DNA from: Pseudaeromonas paramecii
GTDB lineage: Bacteria; Pseudomonadota; Gammaproteobacteria; Enterobacterales; Aeromonadaceae
Assembly: GCF_039540575.1 (NCBI RefSeq)
Contig: NZ_BAABFC010000029.1
Span: 1-64,000 of the forward strand
DNA length: 64,000 nt
Direction: 5' to 3'
The position numbers and the translations under genes were made by a program. Numbering within the stretch: the stretch's first letter is position 1; each line of letters begins with the position of its first letter. Below, in pieces: positions 15,873 through 24,632 of this stretch. The notes beneath the pieces are model-generated. The model saw nothing but the letters and a program-made list of their open reading frames with translations. It did not search any database and had not been told where the DNA came from.

Positions 15873-17204
15873 ATGTCCGAAATGACCCCCCGCGAAATAG
15901 TCCATGAGCTGGATCGCCACATCATTGGTCAGGCCGACGCCAAACGCGCCGTGGCCATCGCCTTGCGCAACCGCTGGCGCCGCATGCAGCTGACCGAGGA
16001 TCTGCGCCACGAGGTCTCCCCCAAGAACATCCTGATGATAGGCCCCACCGGGGTGGGCAAGACCGAGATCGCCCGCCGTCTGGCCAAGCTGGCCAACGCC
16101 CCCTTCATCAAGGTGGAAGCCACCAAGTTCACCGAGGTGGGCTACGTGGGCAAGGAGGTGGACTCCATCATCCGGGATCTCACCGACATGGCGGTGAAGA
16201 TGACCCGGGAGCAGCAGATGGCCAAGTTCCAGATGCGCGCCGCCGAGGCTGCCGAGGAGCGGATTCTGGATGCCTTGCTGCCGCCGCCGCGGGACGGCTG
16301 GGGCCAGGCGGAGAAGAGCGACAGCAACAACCACACCCGGCAGATCTTCCGCAAGAAGCTGCGGGAGGGGGAGCTGGACGACAAGGAGATCGACATCGAG
16401 CTGGCGGCTCCGCAGGTGGGGGTGGAGATCATGGCGCCCCCCGGCATGGAGGAGATGACCCAGCAGCTGCAGGGCTTGTTCCAGAACCTGGGCCAGGGCC
16501 AGAAGAAGAGCCGCAAGGTGAAGGTCAAGGAGGCCATGAAGCAGCTCATCGAGGAGGAGGCCGCCAAGCTGGTGAACCCCGAGGAGCTCAAGACCCAGGC
16601 CATCGCCGCGGTGGAGAATAACGGCATCGTCTTCATCGACGAGGTGGACAAGATCTGCAAGCGCGGCGAGAGCAGCGGCCCCGACGTCTCCCGCGAAGGG
16701 GTGCAGCGGGATCTGCTGCCGCTGGTGGAAGGCTGTACCGTCACCACCAAGCACGGCATGGTGCGCACCGACCATATCCTGTTCATCGCCTCCGGCGCCT
16801 TCCAGATCGCCAAGCCCTCGGATCTCATCCCCGAGCTGCAGGGTCGCTTGCCCATCCGGGTAGAGCTGGGGGCCCTGAGCACAGATGACTTCGAGCGCAT
16901 CCTCACCGAGCCCAATGCCTCCCTCACCGAGCAGTACCAGGCCCTGATGGCCACCGAGCGGGTGGATGTGGAGTTCACCCCGGACGGCATCCGCCGCATC
17001 GCCGAGGCCGCCTGGCAGGTGAACGAGCGCACCGAGAACATCGGCGCCCGCCGCCTGCATACCGTGATGGAGAAGCTGATGGAGCAGATCTCCTTCGAAG
17101 CCTCGGATCAGGCCGGTCATTGCCACCGCATCGATGCCGACTACGTCAACGCCCACCTAGGCAAGCTGATCGAAGACGAGGATCTGAGCCGCTTCATCCT
17201 CTGA
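15873..17204 (+). CDS. hslU: ATP-dependent protease HslUV, ATPase subunit
   Basis: 443-residue AAA+ unfoldase. Walker A GPTGVGKT (57-64), the pore-loop GYVG, the I-domain insertion (about 110-240), Walker B in VFIDEVDKIC, sensor motifs and the C-terminal LSRFIL tail that docks into HslV are all present. It forms an operon with hslV, with AAGGAG before its ATG. Confidence 0.98.
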   Translation: MSEMTPREIVHELDRHIIGQADAKRAVAIALRNRWRRMQLTEDLRHEVSPKNILMIGPTGVGKTEIARRLAKLANAPFIKVEATKFTEVGYVGKEVDSIIRDLTDMAVKMTREQQMAKFQMRAAEAAEERILDALLPPPRDGWGQAEKSDSNNHTRQIFRKKLREGELDDKEIDIELAAPQVGVEIMAPPGMEEMTQQLQGLFQNLGQGQKKSRKVKVKEAMKQLIEEEAAKLVNPEELKTQAIAAVENNGIVFIDEVDKICKRGESSGPDVSREGVQRDLLPLVEGCTVTTKHGMVRTDHILFIASGAFQIAKPSDLIPELQGRLPIRVELGALSTDDFERILTEPNASLTEQYQALMATERVDVEFTPDGIRRIAEAAWQVNERTENIGARRLHTVMEKLMEQISFEASDQAGHCHRIDADYVNAHLGKLIEDEDLSRFIL

Positions 17205-17323
17205 TGCTGCCGTTGGGCGGTCCCGCCGCCCATCCGGATCCCAAGTTGCCCGGATTTTGGTTTTATTTACCAGCCGGGCTACTTATACTGATGCCTCCTG
17301 CAGCCACCCGCGGTGAAATCAGC

Positions 17324-17809
17324 ATGGAATACAACACCTCAGAACTTTGCGATACCTATGCCGACCTGGTCGACGTGGTCGAACCCATGTTTACCACCTT
17401 CGGCGGACGCCCCTCCTTCGGCGGCGTCATCACCACCGTCAAATGCTTCGAGGCCAATGGCCTGATCCGTGAGCTGGTCAAAGAGCCCGGTGAAGGTCGG
17501 GTATTGCTGATCGATGGCGGCGGCTCCCTGCGCCGCGCCCTGATCGACGGCGAGATCGCCGCCACCGCGGCCGACAACGGTTGGGAAGGCATCGTCTGCT
17601 ATGGCAGCGTGCGTGAGGTGGATGCCCTGGCCGAGCTGGAGCTGGGCCTGCAGGCCCTGGCGGCCATTCCGGTGGGTGCCGATGATGAAGACACGGGCGA
17701 TACCGACCTGCCGGTGAACTTCGGCGGCGTCACCTTCCTGCCGGAGGATCACCTGTATGCCGACACCACCGGCATCATCCTCTCGCCGGAACCCCTGGAT
17801 CTGGAGTGA
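17324..17809 (+). CDS. rraA: Ribonuclease activity regulator RraA
   Basis: 161 residues, the same as E. coli RraA, a trimeric ring protein that binds RNase E and damps its activity. The family motifs FGG (residues 26-28) and the GGGSLRRALIDG stretch are present. The ATG at 17324 has GGTGA upstream and gives the standard MEYNTSELCDTY start. It sits between hslU and zapB as in E. coli, where menA separates hslU from rraA; menA is absent here. Confidence 0.96.
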   Translation: MEYNTSELCDTYADLVDVVEPMFTTFGGRPSFGGVITTVKCFEANGLIRELVKEPGEGRVLLIDGGGSLRRALIDGEIAATAADNGWEGIVCYGSVREVDALAELELGLQALAAIPVGADDEDTGDTDLPVNFGGVTFLPEDHLYADTTGIILSPEPLDLE

Positions 17810-17820
17810 TCCTCGCCCAT

Positions 17821-17850
17821 AAAAAACGCCGGCAATGACCGGCGTTTTTT
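17821..17850. terminator. Bidirectional terminator between rraA and zapB
   Basis: AAAAAACGCCGG, CAATGA, CCGGCGTTTTTT is a 12-bp stem with A and T tracts, between two convergent genes. Confidence 0.92.
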
Positions 17851-17870
17851 ATGGCGCACTCCTCGCGGAT

Positions 17871-18080
17871 TTAGACGGCTTCTTCCATCTGATCCATCTT
17901 GCCCAGCAGGGCCCGCAGGCGCTCCTGCCAGGCCTGGTGATCGTTGCGCAGCTGCTGATTCTCGTCCTTGAGACGCTGGTTCTCCAGCTTGAGCTCTTCG
18001 AGCTCCATCTTCTGCAGGGCCAGGTTGTCCACGGCGCTCTGCACCTTGGCTTCCAGTTGTTCCAACATTTCTAACGACAT
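17871..18080 (-). CDS. zapB: Cell-division protein ZapB
   Basis: 69-residue protein that is one continuous coiled coil (Leu/Glu/Gln heptads over nearly its full length), as in ZapB, which joins the ZapA-FtsZ ring to MatP and the chromosome terminus. The ATG at 18080 has AGGG seven bases upstream; a second ATG two codons earlier is too close to it. It is convergent with rraA; the zapB-rraA neighbourhood is conserved with E. coli. Confidence 0.9.
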   Translation of the reverse strand: MSLEMLEQLEAKVQSAVDNLALQKMELEELKLENQRLKDENQQLRNDHQAWQERLRALLGKMDQMEEAV

Positions 18081-18226
18081 AGTCATACCCTAGTATCTCG
18101 TGGCTGGCCCCGGCACCCCGGAGCCTAAAATGGCGCGGTCCCAGCATACCCGCCCTGTCGCGGTGCAACAAGGCAAGCAGGCCCTATCCTGCTCCCCTGC
18201 GGTGCGACTGTCGGCTTCTTGGCCAA

Positions 18227-19006
18227 TCAGATGCCCTGATCCATGTCGAGGGAGGGTTTGTCGCACTGGGGGTGGCCCACCTCCTTGGCCGGCACCCCCA
18301 CCACAGTGGTGTGCGCCGGCACCGGATTGAGCACCACGCTGCCGGCCCCTATCTTGGCCCCTGCCCCCACTTCGATGTTGCCCAGCACCTTGGCGCCGGC
18401 GCCAATCATCACCCCTTCACGGATCTTGGGATGGCGATCGCCATGCTCCTTGCCGGTTCCCCCCAGGGTGACGTTCTGCAGTATGGAGACATCGTTCTCG
18501 ATGACCGCCGTCTGCCCCACCACGATGCCGGTGGCGTGATCCAGCATGATGCCGCGACCAATGCGGGCCGCCGGGTGAATATCCACCCCAAACACCACGG
18601 AGATCTGGTTCTGCAGGTAGGTGGCCAGCGCCCGCCGACCTTGATTCCATAGCCAGTGGCCGACCCGATAGGCCTCCAGGGCATGGAAGCCCTTGAGGTA
18701 CAGCAGCGGCGTGGAGTAGTAATCCACCGCCGGATCCCGATCCTTCACCGCGCAGATGTCCGCCGCCACCGCATCCAGAATCGTTGGCTCGGCGGTAAAC
18801 GCCAGCTCGATGATCTCCCGCAGGGCCATGGCCGGCATGGTGGCGCTGCCCAGCTTGTGGGCCAGCTGGAAGCTCAGGGCCGACTGCAGGCTGTGATGGT
18901 TCAGAATGGTGGAATGGTAGAAGCTGGCCAGCAGCGGCTCGTCGGCAGCCATGTTGGCCGCCTCGGCCCGGATCTGTTGCCAGGTGGACTCTTTGATACA
19001 ACTCAT
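18227..19006 (-). CDS. cysE: Serine O-acetyltransferase
   Basis: 259 residues. Catalyses acetyl-CoA + L-serine to O-acetylserine, the first step of cysteine synthesis. An N-terminal helical domain is followed by left-handed beta-helix hexapeptide repeats (from about 140), including the HPAARIGRGIMLDHATG segment with the catalytic Asp/His region. Its start overlaps the stop of fieF by 4 nt (ATGA), with AGGAG upstream. In E. coli cysE follows secB-gpsA; here that block lies 36 kb away. Confidence 0.95.
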   Translation of the reverse strand: MSCIKESTWQQIRAEAANMAADEPLLASFYHSTILNHHSLQSALSFQLAHKLGSATMPAMALREIIELAFTAEPTILDAVAADICAVKDRDPAVDYYSTPLLYLKGFHALEAYRVGHWLWNQGRRALATYLQNQISVVFGVDIHPAARIGRGIMLDHATGIVVGQTAVIENDVSILQNVTLGGTGKEHGDRHPKIREGVMIGAGAKVLGNIEVGAGAKIGAGSVVLNPVPAHTTVVGVPAKEVGHPQCDKPSLDMDQGI

Positions 19007-19926
19007 GGCGCACTCCTGGTGGAATCGAAGGCCTGCCCTGACGGCTCCTGGGTGAGCACGGACAGGGGATCCATGTGAATGATGATGTCGGCAATCGGGA
19101 AGGCCAGACGCAACCTGGCCTCCACCCGGTCGGCAATGGCGTGGGCCTGCAACAGCGGCATGCCGTCATCCAGCTCCAGATGCAGCTGAATGAAACGCAC
19201 CGGCCCGGACTGACGGGTCCGCAGATCGTGCATGCCGTGCACGCCGGGCACGCTGTTGCAGATATCCTGGATCTGCTGACACTCCTCTTCCGGCAGCTCC
19301 CGGTCCAGCAGGGTCTGGATGGCCTCATAGCCTATCTTGAGGGCGCTCCACAGTATGTAGCCCCCCAGCAGGATGGCAAACAGGCCATCGGCCATGTGGA
19401 AGCCCAGCATCGATAGAAACAGGGCCAGCAGCACGGCCGCGTTGAGCAGCAGATCCGAGCGGTAGTGCAGGGAGTCCGCCTTCACCGCCTGGCTGCCGGT
19501 GACCCGCACCACATAGCTTTGGAAGGTGACCAGCACCAGGGTCAGGATGAGGGATCCGACGGTGACCCAGATGCCGATACCGGCCCGTTGCAGGGGCACG
19601 GGATCCGCCACGGCGCCAATCCCGTGCATGATGAGCACTAGGGCCGAGCCCGTGATGAAGGCCGACTGGGCCAGGCTGGCCAGGGATTCGGCCTTGCCAT
19701 GACCAAACTTGTGATCGTCATCGGCCGGGATCAGGGCATAACGGATGGCCAGCAGGTTGATGAGTGAGGCGCTGACGTCCATCAGGGAGTCGGTGAGGGA
19801 GGCCAGCAGACTGGAGGAGCCGGTAGCCAGCCAGGCGATGAGCTTGCCGATGATAAGCAGAGTGGCGGTGACGGTCGCAGCCAGCCCGGCAAAGGTGGCC
19901 AGCCGATAATAGCGTTGCTGGATCAA
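19003..19926 (-). CDS. fieF: Cation-efflux (CDF) transporter, FieF type
   Basis: 307-residue proton/divalent-metal antiporter of the inner membrane (Fe2+, Zn2+, possibly Cd2+). Six transmembrane segments; the metal site residues Asp46 and Asp50 (DSLMD) and the HYRSD motif match FieF site A, and a cytoplasmic metallochaperone-like domain (about 210-290) has the HDLRTRQSGP stretch. The TTG at 19926 is the likely start because GAGGAAG lies seven bases upstream and it gives the FieF-like length; an ATG at 19959 has its ribosome site directly abutting. It is coupled to cysE by a 4-nt overlap. Confidence 0.92.
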   Translation of the reverse strand: MIQQRYYRLATFAGLAATVTATLLIIGKLIAWLATGSSSLLASLTDSLMDVSASLINLLAIRYALIPADDDHKFGHGKAESLASLAQSAFITGSALVLIMHGIGAVADPVPLQRAGIGIWVTVGSLILTLVLVTFQSYVVRVTGSQAVKADSLHYRSDLLLNAAVLLALFLSMLGFHMADGLFAILLGGYILWSALKIGYEAIQTLLDRELPEEECQQIQDICNSVPGVHGMHDLRTRQSGPVRFIQLHLELDDGMPLLQAHAIADRVEARLRLAFPIADIIIHMDPLSVLTQEPSGQAFDSTRSAP

Positions 19927-20080
19927 TGGTCTTCCTCGACAGGCGGCACCAGGCCGCATCCTTAACAGGGGGCCTATGATACCCCCCAGCTCCCGGCATA
20001 TAAAGCCGCCCCTGGGCTGGCCCGGGACGAAAATCCCGCTACACTAGCGGGCCGCAAGGCCCACGGCGCCAGGAGTCATG

Positions 20081-20566
20081 ATGCTACACATAGTGCTGTT
20101 CCAACCCGAGATCCCGCCCAACACGGGCAACATCATCCGCCTGTGTGCCAACACGGGCTACAAGTTGCACCTGATAGAGCCGCTGGGTTTTGCCTGGGAC
20201 GACAAGCGGGTACGCCGGGCCGGGCTGGATTATCACGAATTTGCCGAGGTGCGCCGCCATCCGGATCTGGCCACTTGCCTGGCCGGCTTGCCGGCTGCGC
20301 GGGTGTTCGCCTGTACCACCAAGGGACAGGCGATCCCCAGCGAGGTGGCCTTCGCGGCGGGAGATGTGCTGCTGTTTGGCCCCGAGACCCGGGGCCTGCC
20401 CATGGACGTCATCGAATCCCTGCCGCCGGCGCAGCGCCTGCGGCTGCCCATGGTGCCAGGCAGCCGCAGCATGAACCTGTCCAACGCCGTGGCGGTGCTG
20501 GTGTATGAGAGCTGGCGCCAGCTGGGCTACGCCGGCGCCCAGCCCCAGACGGTCGGTGAAGCCTAG
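20081..20566 (+). CDS. trmL: tRNA (cytidine/uridine-34 2'-O)-methyltransferase
   Basis: 161-residue SPOUT-class enzyme methylating the wobble ribose of tRNA-Leu isoacceptors. The start MLHIVLFQPEIPPNTGNIIR, the GPETRGLP stretch and the knot motif MNLSNAVAVLVYE are typical. Of two adjacent ATGs (20078, 20081) the second has better spacing to AGGAG. Its 3' end overlaps that of convergent lexA by 4 nt. Confidence 0.95.
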   Translation: MLHIVLFQPEIPPNTGNIIRLCANTGYKLHLIEPLGFAWDDKRVRRAGLDYHEFAEVRRHPDLATCLAGLPAARVFACTTKGQAIPSEVAFAAGDVLLFGPETRGLPMDVIESLPPAQRLRLPMVPGSRSMNLSNAVAVLVYESWRQLGYAGAQPQTVGEA

Positions 20567-21189
20567 AACCAGTCGGCGTTACGGATGACGCCCACTGCAA
20601 GCCCTTCGATGTGCAGCTGCTGACAGCTCAGATCCACCTCAATGGGGCTGAGCTCCTCGTTCTCCGGCAGCAGCAGCACCCGATTGCCTTGGCGCTGGAA
20701 GCGCTTGACCGTCACCTCGTCTTCGCCCACCCGCGCCACCACCACCTGGCCGTTGCGCGCCTGCTCCGTCTTGTGTACCGCCAGCAGATCGCCATCCAGG
20801 ATGCCGATGTCCTTCATGCTCATGCCCTGCACCCGCAGCAGGAAGTCGGCCCTGGGATGGAACAAGCCAGGGTCCACCTGATAGCGAGTCTCCACATGCT
20901 CGGCGGCCAGAATGGGCTCGCCGGCGGCCACCTTGCCGATGAGGGGCAGACCGCTCTCCTCCTCCTCGGCGCTCTCATCCTGCACCAGCTGGATGCCGCG
21001 GGAGGTGCCGGGCATGATGTGGATCACCCCTTTGCGAGCCAAGGCCTTGAGATGCTCCTCCGCCGCATTGGCGGACTTGAAGCCCAGGCGGGCGGCGATC
21101 TCCGCCCGGGTGGGGGGCATGCCGGTCTCCTGCATGTACTCCTTGATGAGATCCAGAACCTGGCTCTGGCGCGGGGTGAGAAGTTTCAT
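20563..21189 (-). CDS. lexA: SOS repressor LexA
   Basis: 208 residues. An N-terminal winged helix (about 1-70, with the recognition helix SANAAEEHLKALARKG) is followed by the self-cleaving S24 peptidase domain with cleavage site Ala89-Gly90 (KVAAGEP), nucleophile Ser124 (QGMSMKD) and base Lys162 (VTVK). It represses DNA-damage genes until RecA filaments stimulate autocleavage. The start at 21189 is preferred to an in-frame TTG two codons earlier. Two perfect SOS boxes upstream predict autorepression. Confidence 0.97.
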   Translation of the reverse strand: MKLLTPRQSQVLDLIKEYMQETGMPPTRAEIAARLGFKSANAAEEHLKALARKGVIHIMPGTSRGIQLVQDESAEEEESGLPLIGKVAAGEPILAAEHVETRYQVDPGLFHPRADFLLRVQGMSMKDIGILDGDLLAVHKTEQARNGQVVVARVGEDEVTVKRFQRQGNRVLLLPENEELSPIEVDLSCQQLHIEGLAVGVIRNADWF

Positions 21190-21199
21190 CAGCAATCGC

Positions 21200-21215
21200 C
21201 TGTTTTTATATACAG
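21200..21215 (-). promoter_or_regulatory. SOS box 1 (LexA operator)
   Basis: CTGT-N8-ACAG with an A/T spacer (TTTTATAT), 11 bp upstream of the lexA start codon. Confidence 0.93.
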
Positions 21216-21219
21216 ATGC

Positions 21220-21235
21220 CTGTGAGTATATACAG
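21220..21235 (-). promoter_or_regulatory. SOS box 2 (LexA operator)
   Basis: A second perfect CTGT-N8-ACAG (spacer GAGTATAT), 20 bp centre-to-centre from the first, so LexA dimers would sit on nearly the same DNA face. E. coli lexA also has two boxes. Confidence 0.93.
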
Positions 21236-21280
21236 GGCTAATCGAAGCGCAAGTGCCATGCAGGATCTGTGGCAGATCTT

Positions 21281-21294
21281 GTCGGACGTCCGAC
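21281..21294. promoter_or_regulatory. 14-bp perfect palindrome upstream of plsB
   Basis: GTCGGAC followed directly by GTCCGAC, flanked by a wider imperfect repeat (CTTGTCG ... CGACAAG). It ends two bases before the -35 of a candidate plsB promoter (ACGACA at 21296-21301, 17-nt spacer, TATGCT at 21319-21324). This is a plausible repressor operator; the regulator is unidentified. Confidence 0.45.
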
Positions 21295-21371
21295 CACGAC
21301 AAGGAAATTCCCTTTTGCTATGCTGGCGCCGATTTTTTGCCAGAGCGATTCATTGCCAGAGGTTGTTAAGG

Positions 21372-23780
21372 ATGTCCCGCATCAAGGCTGCTGCCCGTTC
21401 CCTGCTTCGCCTGCCCCTGCGTCTGTTGGTCAACTATTCCGCCCTGCCGGAAGAACCGGTGAGCCAGCTGGGGTTGGATCCCGCCCGCCCCATCGTCTAC
21501 GCCCTGACCAATGACGCGCTGAGCGATCTGCTGACCCTGGAGCTGTGTGCCAACCAGCTGGGGCTACCCAGTCCTTTCAGCCCACTGCAGATCGGCGGCC
21601 AGTCCCTGCCGCGCTATGTCTGCCTGGATCACCTGCCCTGCTTTGGCGGTAGACCCATGCCGGCCCAGCAAAGCCTGGCCACCTTCCGCCACTGGCTGCA
21701 GCTGCACCGGCAGGATCCGGCGCTGGACATCCAGCTGGTGCCCATCACCCTGTTGTGGCACCGGGCGCCGGGGCGGGAGAAGCGCCGCCTGCAGCCGCCA
21801 CTGCACTCGCCGACAGTCTGGCGCAACAGCTGGCAGGTGCTGCTCCATGGCCGGGAGAACCGGGTACGCTTCTCCGCTCCCGTCTCGTTGCGCACCCTGG
21901 CGGACGAGCGCGGCAGCGACGAACAGGTGGCCCACAAGCTGGCCCGGGTGGCCCGCATCCATTTCAGCCGGCAACGGCAGGCGGCCAAGGGGCCGCGGCT
22001 GCCCATCCGTCAGGAGCTGTTCCAGCAACTGCTGGCCAGCGACCCCCTGCGCCAGGCCATGGCGCAACAGGCCGCCGAAGAGGGCCTGCCCCTGGAGCAG
22101 ATCCAGCAGCGGGCGCTCGGCTACCTGGACGAGATCGGCAGCGACTTCTCCTACCGTCTGATCCGCATGGGCGACACCCTGCTGGGCTGGCTGTGGCACA
22201 AGCTCTACCGCGGCATCCGGGTGCACGGGGGCGAGCAGGTACGCCGTCTGGCCCGGGAGGGGCATGAGATCGTCTACATCCCCTGCCACCGCAGTCACAT
22301 GGACTACCTGCTGCTCTCTTATGTCATCTATCACCAGGGGCTGATCCCGCCGCACATCGCCGCCGGCATCAACCTCAACTTCTGGCCCGCCGGCCCCTTG
22401 TTCCGCCGCGGCGGCGCCTTCTTCATCCGCCGCAGCTTCAAGGGCGACAAGCTCTACGCCACCGTGTTTCGGGAATACCTCAATCAGCTGTTTACCAAGG
22501 GCTATGCGGTGGAGTTCTTCACCGAGGGGGGCCGCTCCCGTACCGGACGCCTGCTGCAACCCAAGACCGGCATGCTGGCCATGACGCTGGAAGCCCAGCT
22601 GCGGGGCATACCGCGGCCGCTGACCTTTGTGCCCGTCTACCTGGGCTATGACCATGTGATGGAGGTGAACACCTACCTCAAGGAGTTGAAGGGCAGCCGC
22701 AAGGAGAAGGAGAACTTCTGGCACGTGCTGGGCATCCTGGGCAAGCTGCGCAACTTTGGCCGCAGCTACGTCAACTTCGGCGAACCCCTGACCCTGCACC
22801 AGTATCTGCAGCAGCAGGTGCCCGAGTGGCGCGAGACACCCGAAGGCCACAAGCCTGCCTGGCTGGCCCCCACGGTGAATGCCCTGGCCCAGCAGCTGAT
22901 GAGCCGCATCAATGCCGCTGCCGGCCTCAACGGTTTGCCGCTGTGCGCCCTGGCGCTGCTGGCCAGCGAACGCCAGGCCCTGCCCCGCAATCAGCTGACC
23001 CAGCAGATCCAGCTCTATCTTGAGCTGCTGCGGCTGGCGCCCTACAGCCAGCACTGCGTGCTGCCGGAGGCCGGCGCCGCCGAGCTGCTGGAGCAGACCC
23101 TGGAGCTGGGCAAGTTCCAGGTGGAGGAGGACAAGCTGGGGCAGATAGTCACCATGGATCGCTATCAAGCCATACTGATGACCTTCTACCGCAACAACAT
23201 ACTGCACCTGTTCGCCCTGCCGGCCCTGCTGGCCCGCCTGATCGAGCGCCAGGAGGGGCAAACGGCCGAGCAGTTGACCGAGGCGGTGCAGCAGCTCTAC
23301 CCGCTGATCCAGGCCGAACTGTTCTTGCACCATACGGCCGACGATCTGCCCGCCCAGCTGGAGGCCAACCTGATGGCCTTCGTCAGGCTGGGGCTGGTGG
23401 AAGACAGGGGTGGACGCTACTGGGTACACGCCGCCCGACAGCCGCAGCTCTTGCTGCTGGCCCACTGTATTCAGGAGACGCTGCTGCGCTATGCCATGTC
23501 GCTGAGCCTGATCCTGGAGGCACCCACCACGCCGCTGCCCCAGCTGGAGTCCGACTGCCAGATGATGGCGCAACGGCTGGCCACCCTGCATGGCATCCAT
23601 GCCCCCGAGTTCAGCGATGTCAGCCTGTTCAAGACCCTGATCGCCACCCTGGAGGCCCAGGGTTACCGGCCGGACGAGCAATGGCAGACCGAGGCCCTGG
23701 CCCGCTTGCTGGCCCAGTTGCAGGATCTGTTACCCAGCGCCCTGCGGCGCACCCTAGCGGCCCTGGAGCAGGAGGCTTAA
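21372..23780 (+). CDS. plsB: Glycerol-3-phosphate acyltransferase
   Basis: 802 residues (E. coli 807). Inner-membrane enzyme acylating sn-glycerol-3-phosphate at position 1, the first step of phospholipid synthesis. The acyltransferase blocks are visible: HRSHMDYLLLS (block I, HxxxxD), the GAFFIRR block, EGGRSRTGR (block III) and the later FVPVYLGYDHVME block. The ATG at 21372 gives the family N-terminus (MSRIKAAARSLLRLPL); in-frame starts up to 156 bp upstream overlap the promoter region. Its 3' end overlaps convergent ubiA by 27 nt. It neighbours lexA and ubiA/ubiC as in enterobacteria. Confidence 0.95.
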   Translation: MSRIKAAARSLLRLPLRLLVNYSALPEEPVSQLGLDPARPIVYALTNDALSDLLTLELCANQLGLPSPFSPLQIGGQSLPRYVCLDHLPCFGGRPMPAQQSLATFRHWLQLHRQDPALDIQLVPITLLWHRAPGREKRRLQPPLHSPTVWRNSWQVLLHGRENRVRFSAPVSLRTLADERGSDEQVAHKLARVARIHFSRQRQAAKGPRLPIRQELFQQLLASDPLRQAMAQQAAEEGLPLEQIQQRALGYLDEIGSDFSYRLIRMGDTLLGWLWHKLYRGIRVHGGEQVRRLAREGHEIVYIPCHRSHMDYLLLSYVIYHQGLIPPHIAAGINLNFWPAGPLFRRGGAFFIRRSFKGDKLYATVFREYLNQLFTKGYAVEFFTEGGRSRTGRLLQPKTGMLAMTLEAQLRGIPRPLTFVPVYLGYDHVMEVNTYLKELKGSRKEKENFWHVLGILGKLRNFGRSYVNFGEPLTLHQYLQQQVPEWRETPEGHKPAWLAPTVNALAQQLMSRINAAAGLNGLPLCALALLASERQALPRNQLTQQIQLYLELLRLAPYSQHCVLPEAGAAELLEQTLELGKFQVEEDKLGQIVTMDRYQAILMTFYRNNILHLFALPALLARLIERQEGQTAEQLTEAVQQLYPLIQAELFLHHTADDLPAQLEANLMAFVRLGLVEDRGGRYWVHAARQPQLLLLAHCIQETLLRYAMSLSLILEAPTTPLPQLESDCQMMAQRLATLHGIHAPEFSDVSLFKTLIATLEAQGYRPDEQWQTEALARLLAQLQDLLPSALRRTLAALEQEA

Positions 23781-24629
23781 GGCCAAGCCGGCAAACAGCA
23801 GCAGACCGACCCAGTTGTTGTTGAGAAAGGCGCTGAAGCAGGCCTGCCGAGCCCGTTGCCAGGTCAGCCGCTGCTGATAGGCGAACAGCCCGGCGGCGGC
23901 GGCCAGGCTCACCCAGTAGGGCCAAGCCAGTGCCGCCAGCCAGCCCACCTGGGCCAGGCAGGCCAGGGTGGCCAGCTGCAGCAGGCCTATGATGAGGCGG
24001 TCGTGGCGGCCAAACAGGATGGCGGTGGACTTGACGCCGATCTTCAGGTCGTCGTCCCTGTCCACCATGGCGTACTGGGTGTCATAGGCCACGGTCCACA
24101 GGCAGTTGGCGGCAAACAGCCACCAGGTCTGGGCCGTCAGCTCGCCGGCCGCCGCCGCCCAGGCCATGGGGATGGCCCAGGAGAAGGCCAACGCCAGCAC
24201 CAGCTGCGGCAGATGGGTCACCCGCTTCATGAAGGGATAGACGATGGCCAGCCCCAGCCCCACCACCGCCAAAGCCCACACCAGGGGGCTCAGGGTGAGG
24301 GCCAGCCCCACCGCCAGCGCCACCAACGACCAGAAGAAGATCAACGCCTCCTTGGGGGTCACCCGACCGCTGGGCAAGGGGCGGCCGGCGGTGCGTTTGA
24401 CATGGCCATCCACCCGCCGGTCGGCAAAGTCATTGATGACGCAACCGGCCGAGCGCATCACAAACACCCCCAGCACGAACACCAGCAGATGATGCCAGCT
24501 GGGCTGGCCGGCGCTGGCCAGCCAGAGGGCCCACAGGGTGGGCCACAGCAGCAACAGCGAGCCGATGGGCCTGTCCAGCCGGGCCAGTTGCCAGAAGGCG
24601 CGCCAGCGCGGCACTACAAGCTGGGTCAT
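23754..24629 (-). CDS. ubiA: 4-hydroxybenzoate octaprenyltransferase
   Basis: 291-residue polytopic membrane prenyltransferase that attaches the polyprenyl tail to 4-hydroxybenzoate in ubiquinone synthesis. Both Asp-rich motifs are present: NDFADRRVDGHVKRT (near 70-85) and DTQYAMVDRDDD (near 190). It follows ubiC by 3 bp. Confidence 0.96.
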   Translation of the reverse strand: MTQLVVPRWRAFWQLARLDRPIGSLLLLWPTLWALWLASAGQPSWHHLLVFVLGVFVMRSAGCVINDFADRRVDGHVKRTAGRPLPSGRVTPKEALIFFWSLVALAVGLALTLSPLVWALAVVGLGLAIVYPFMKRVTHLPQLVLALAFSWAIPMAWAAAAGELTAQTWWLFAANCLWTVAYDTQYAMVDRDDDLKIGVKSTAILFGRHDRLIIGLLQLATLACLAQVGWLAALAWPYWVSLAAAAGLFAYQQRLTWQRARQACFSAFLNNNWVGLLLFAGLALSLLLQGR

Positions 24630-24632
24630 GGA

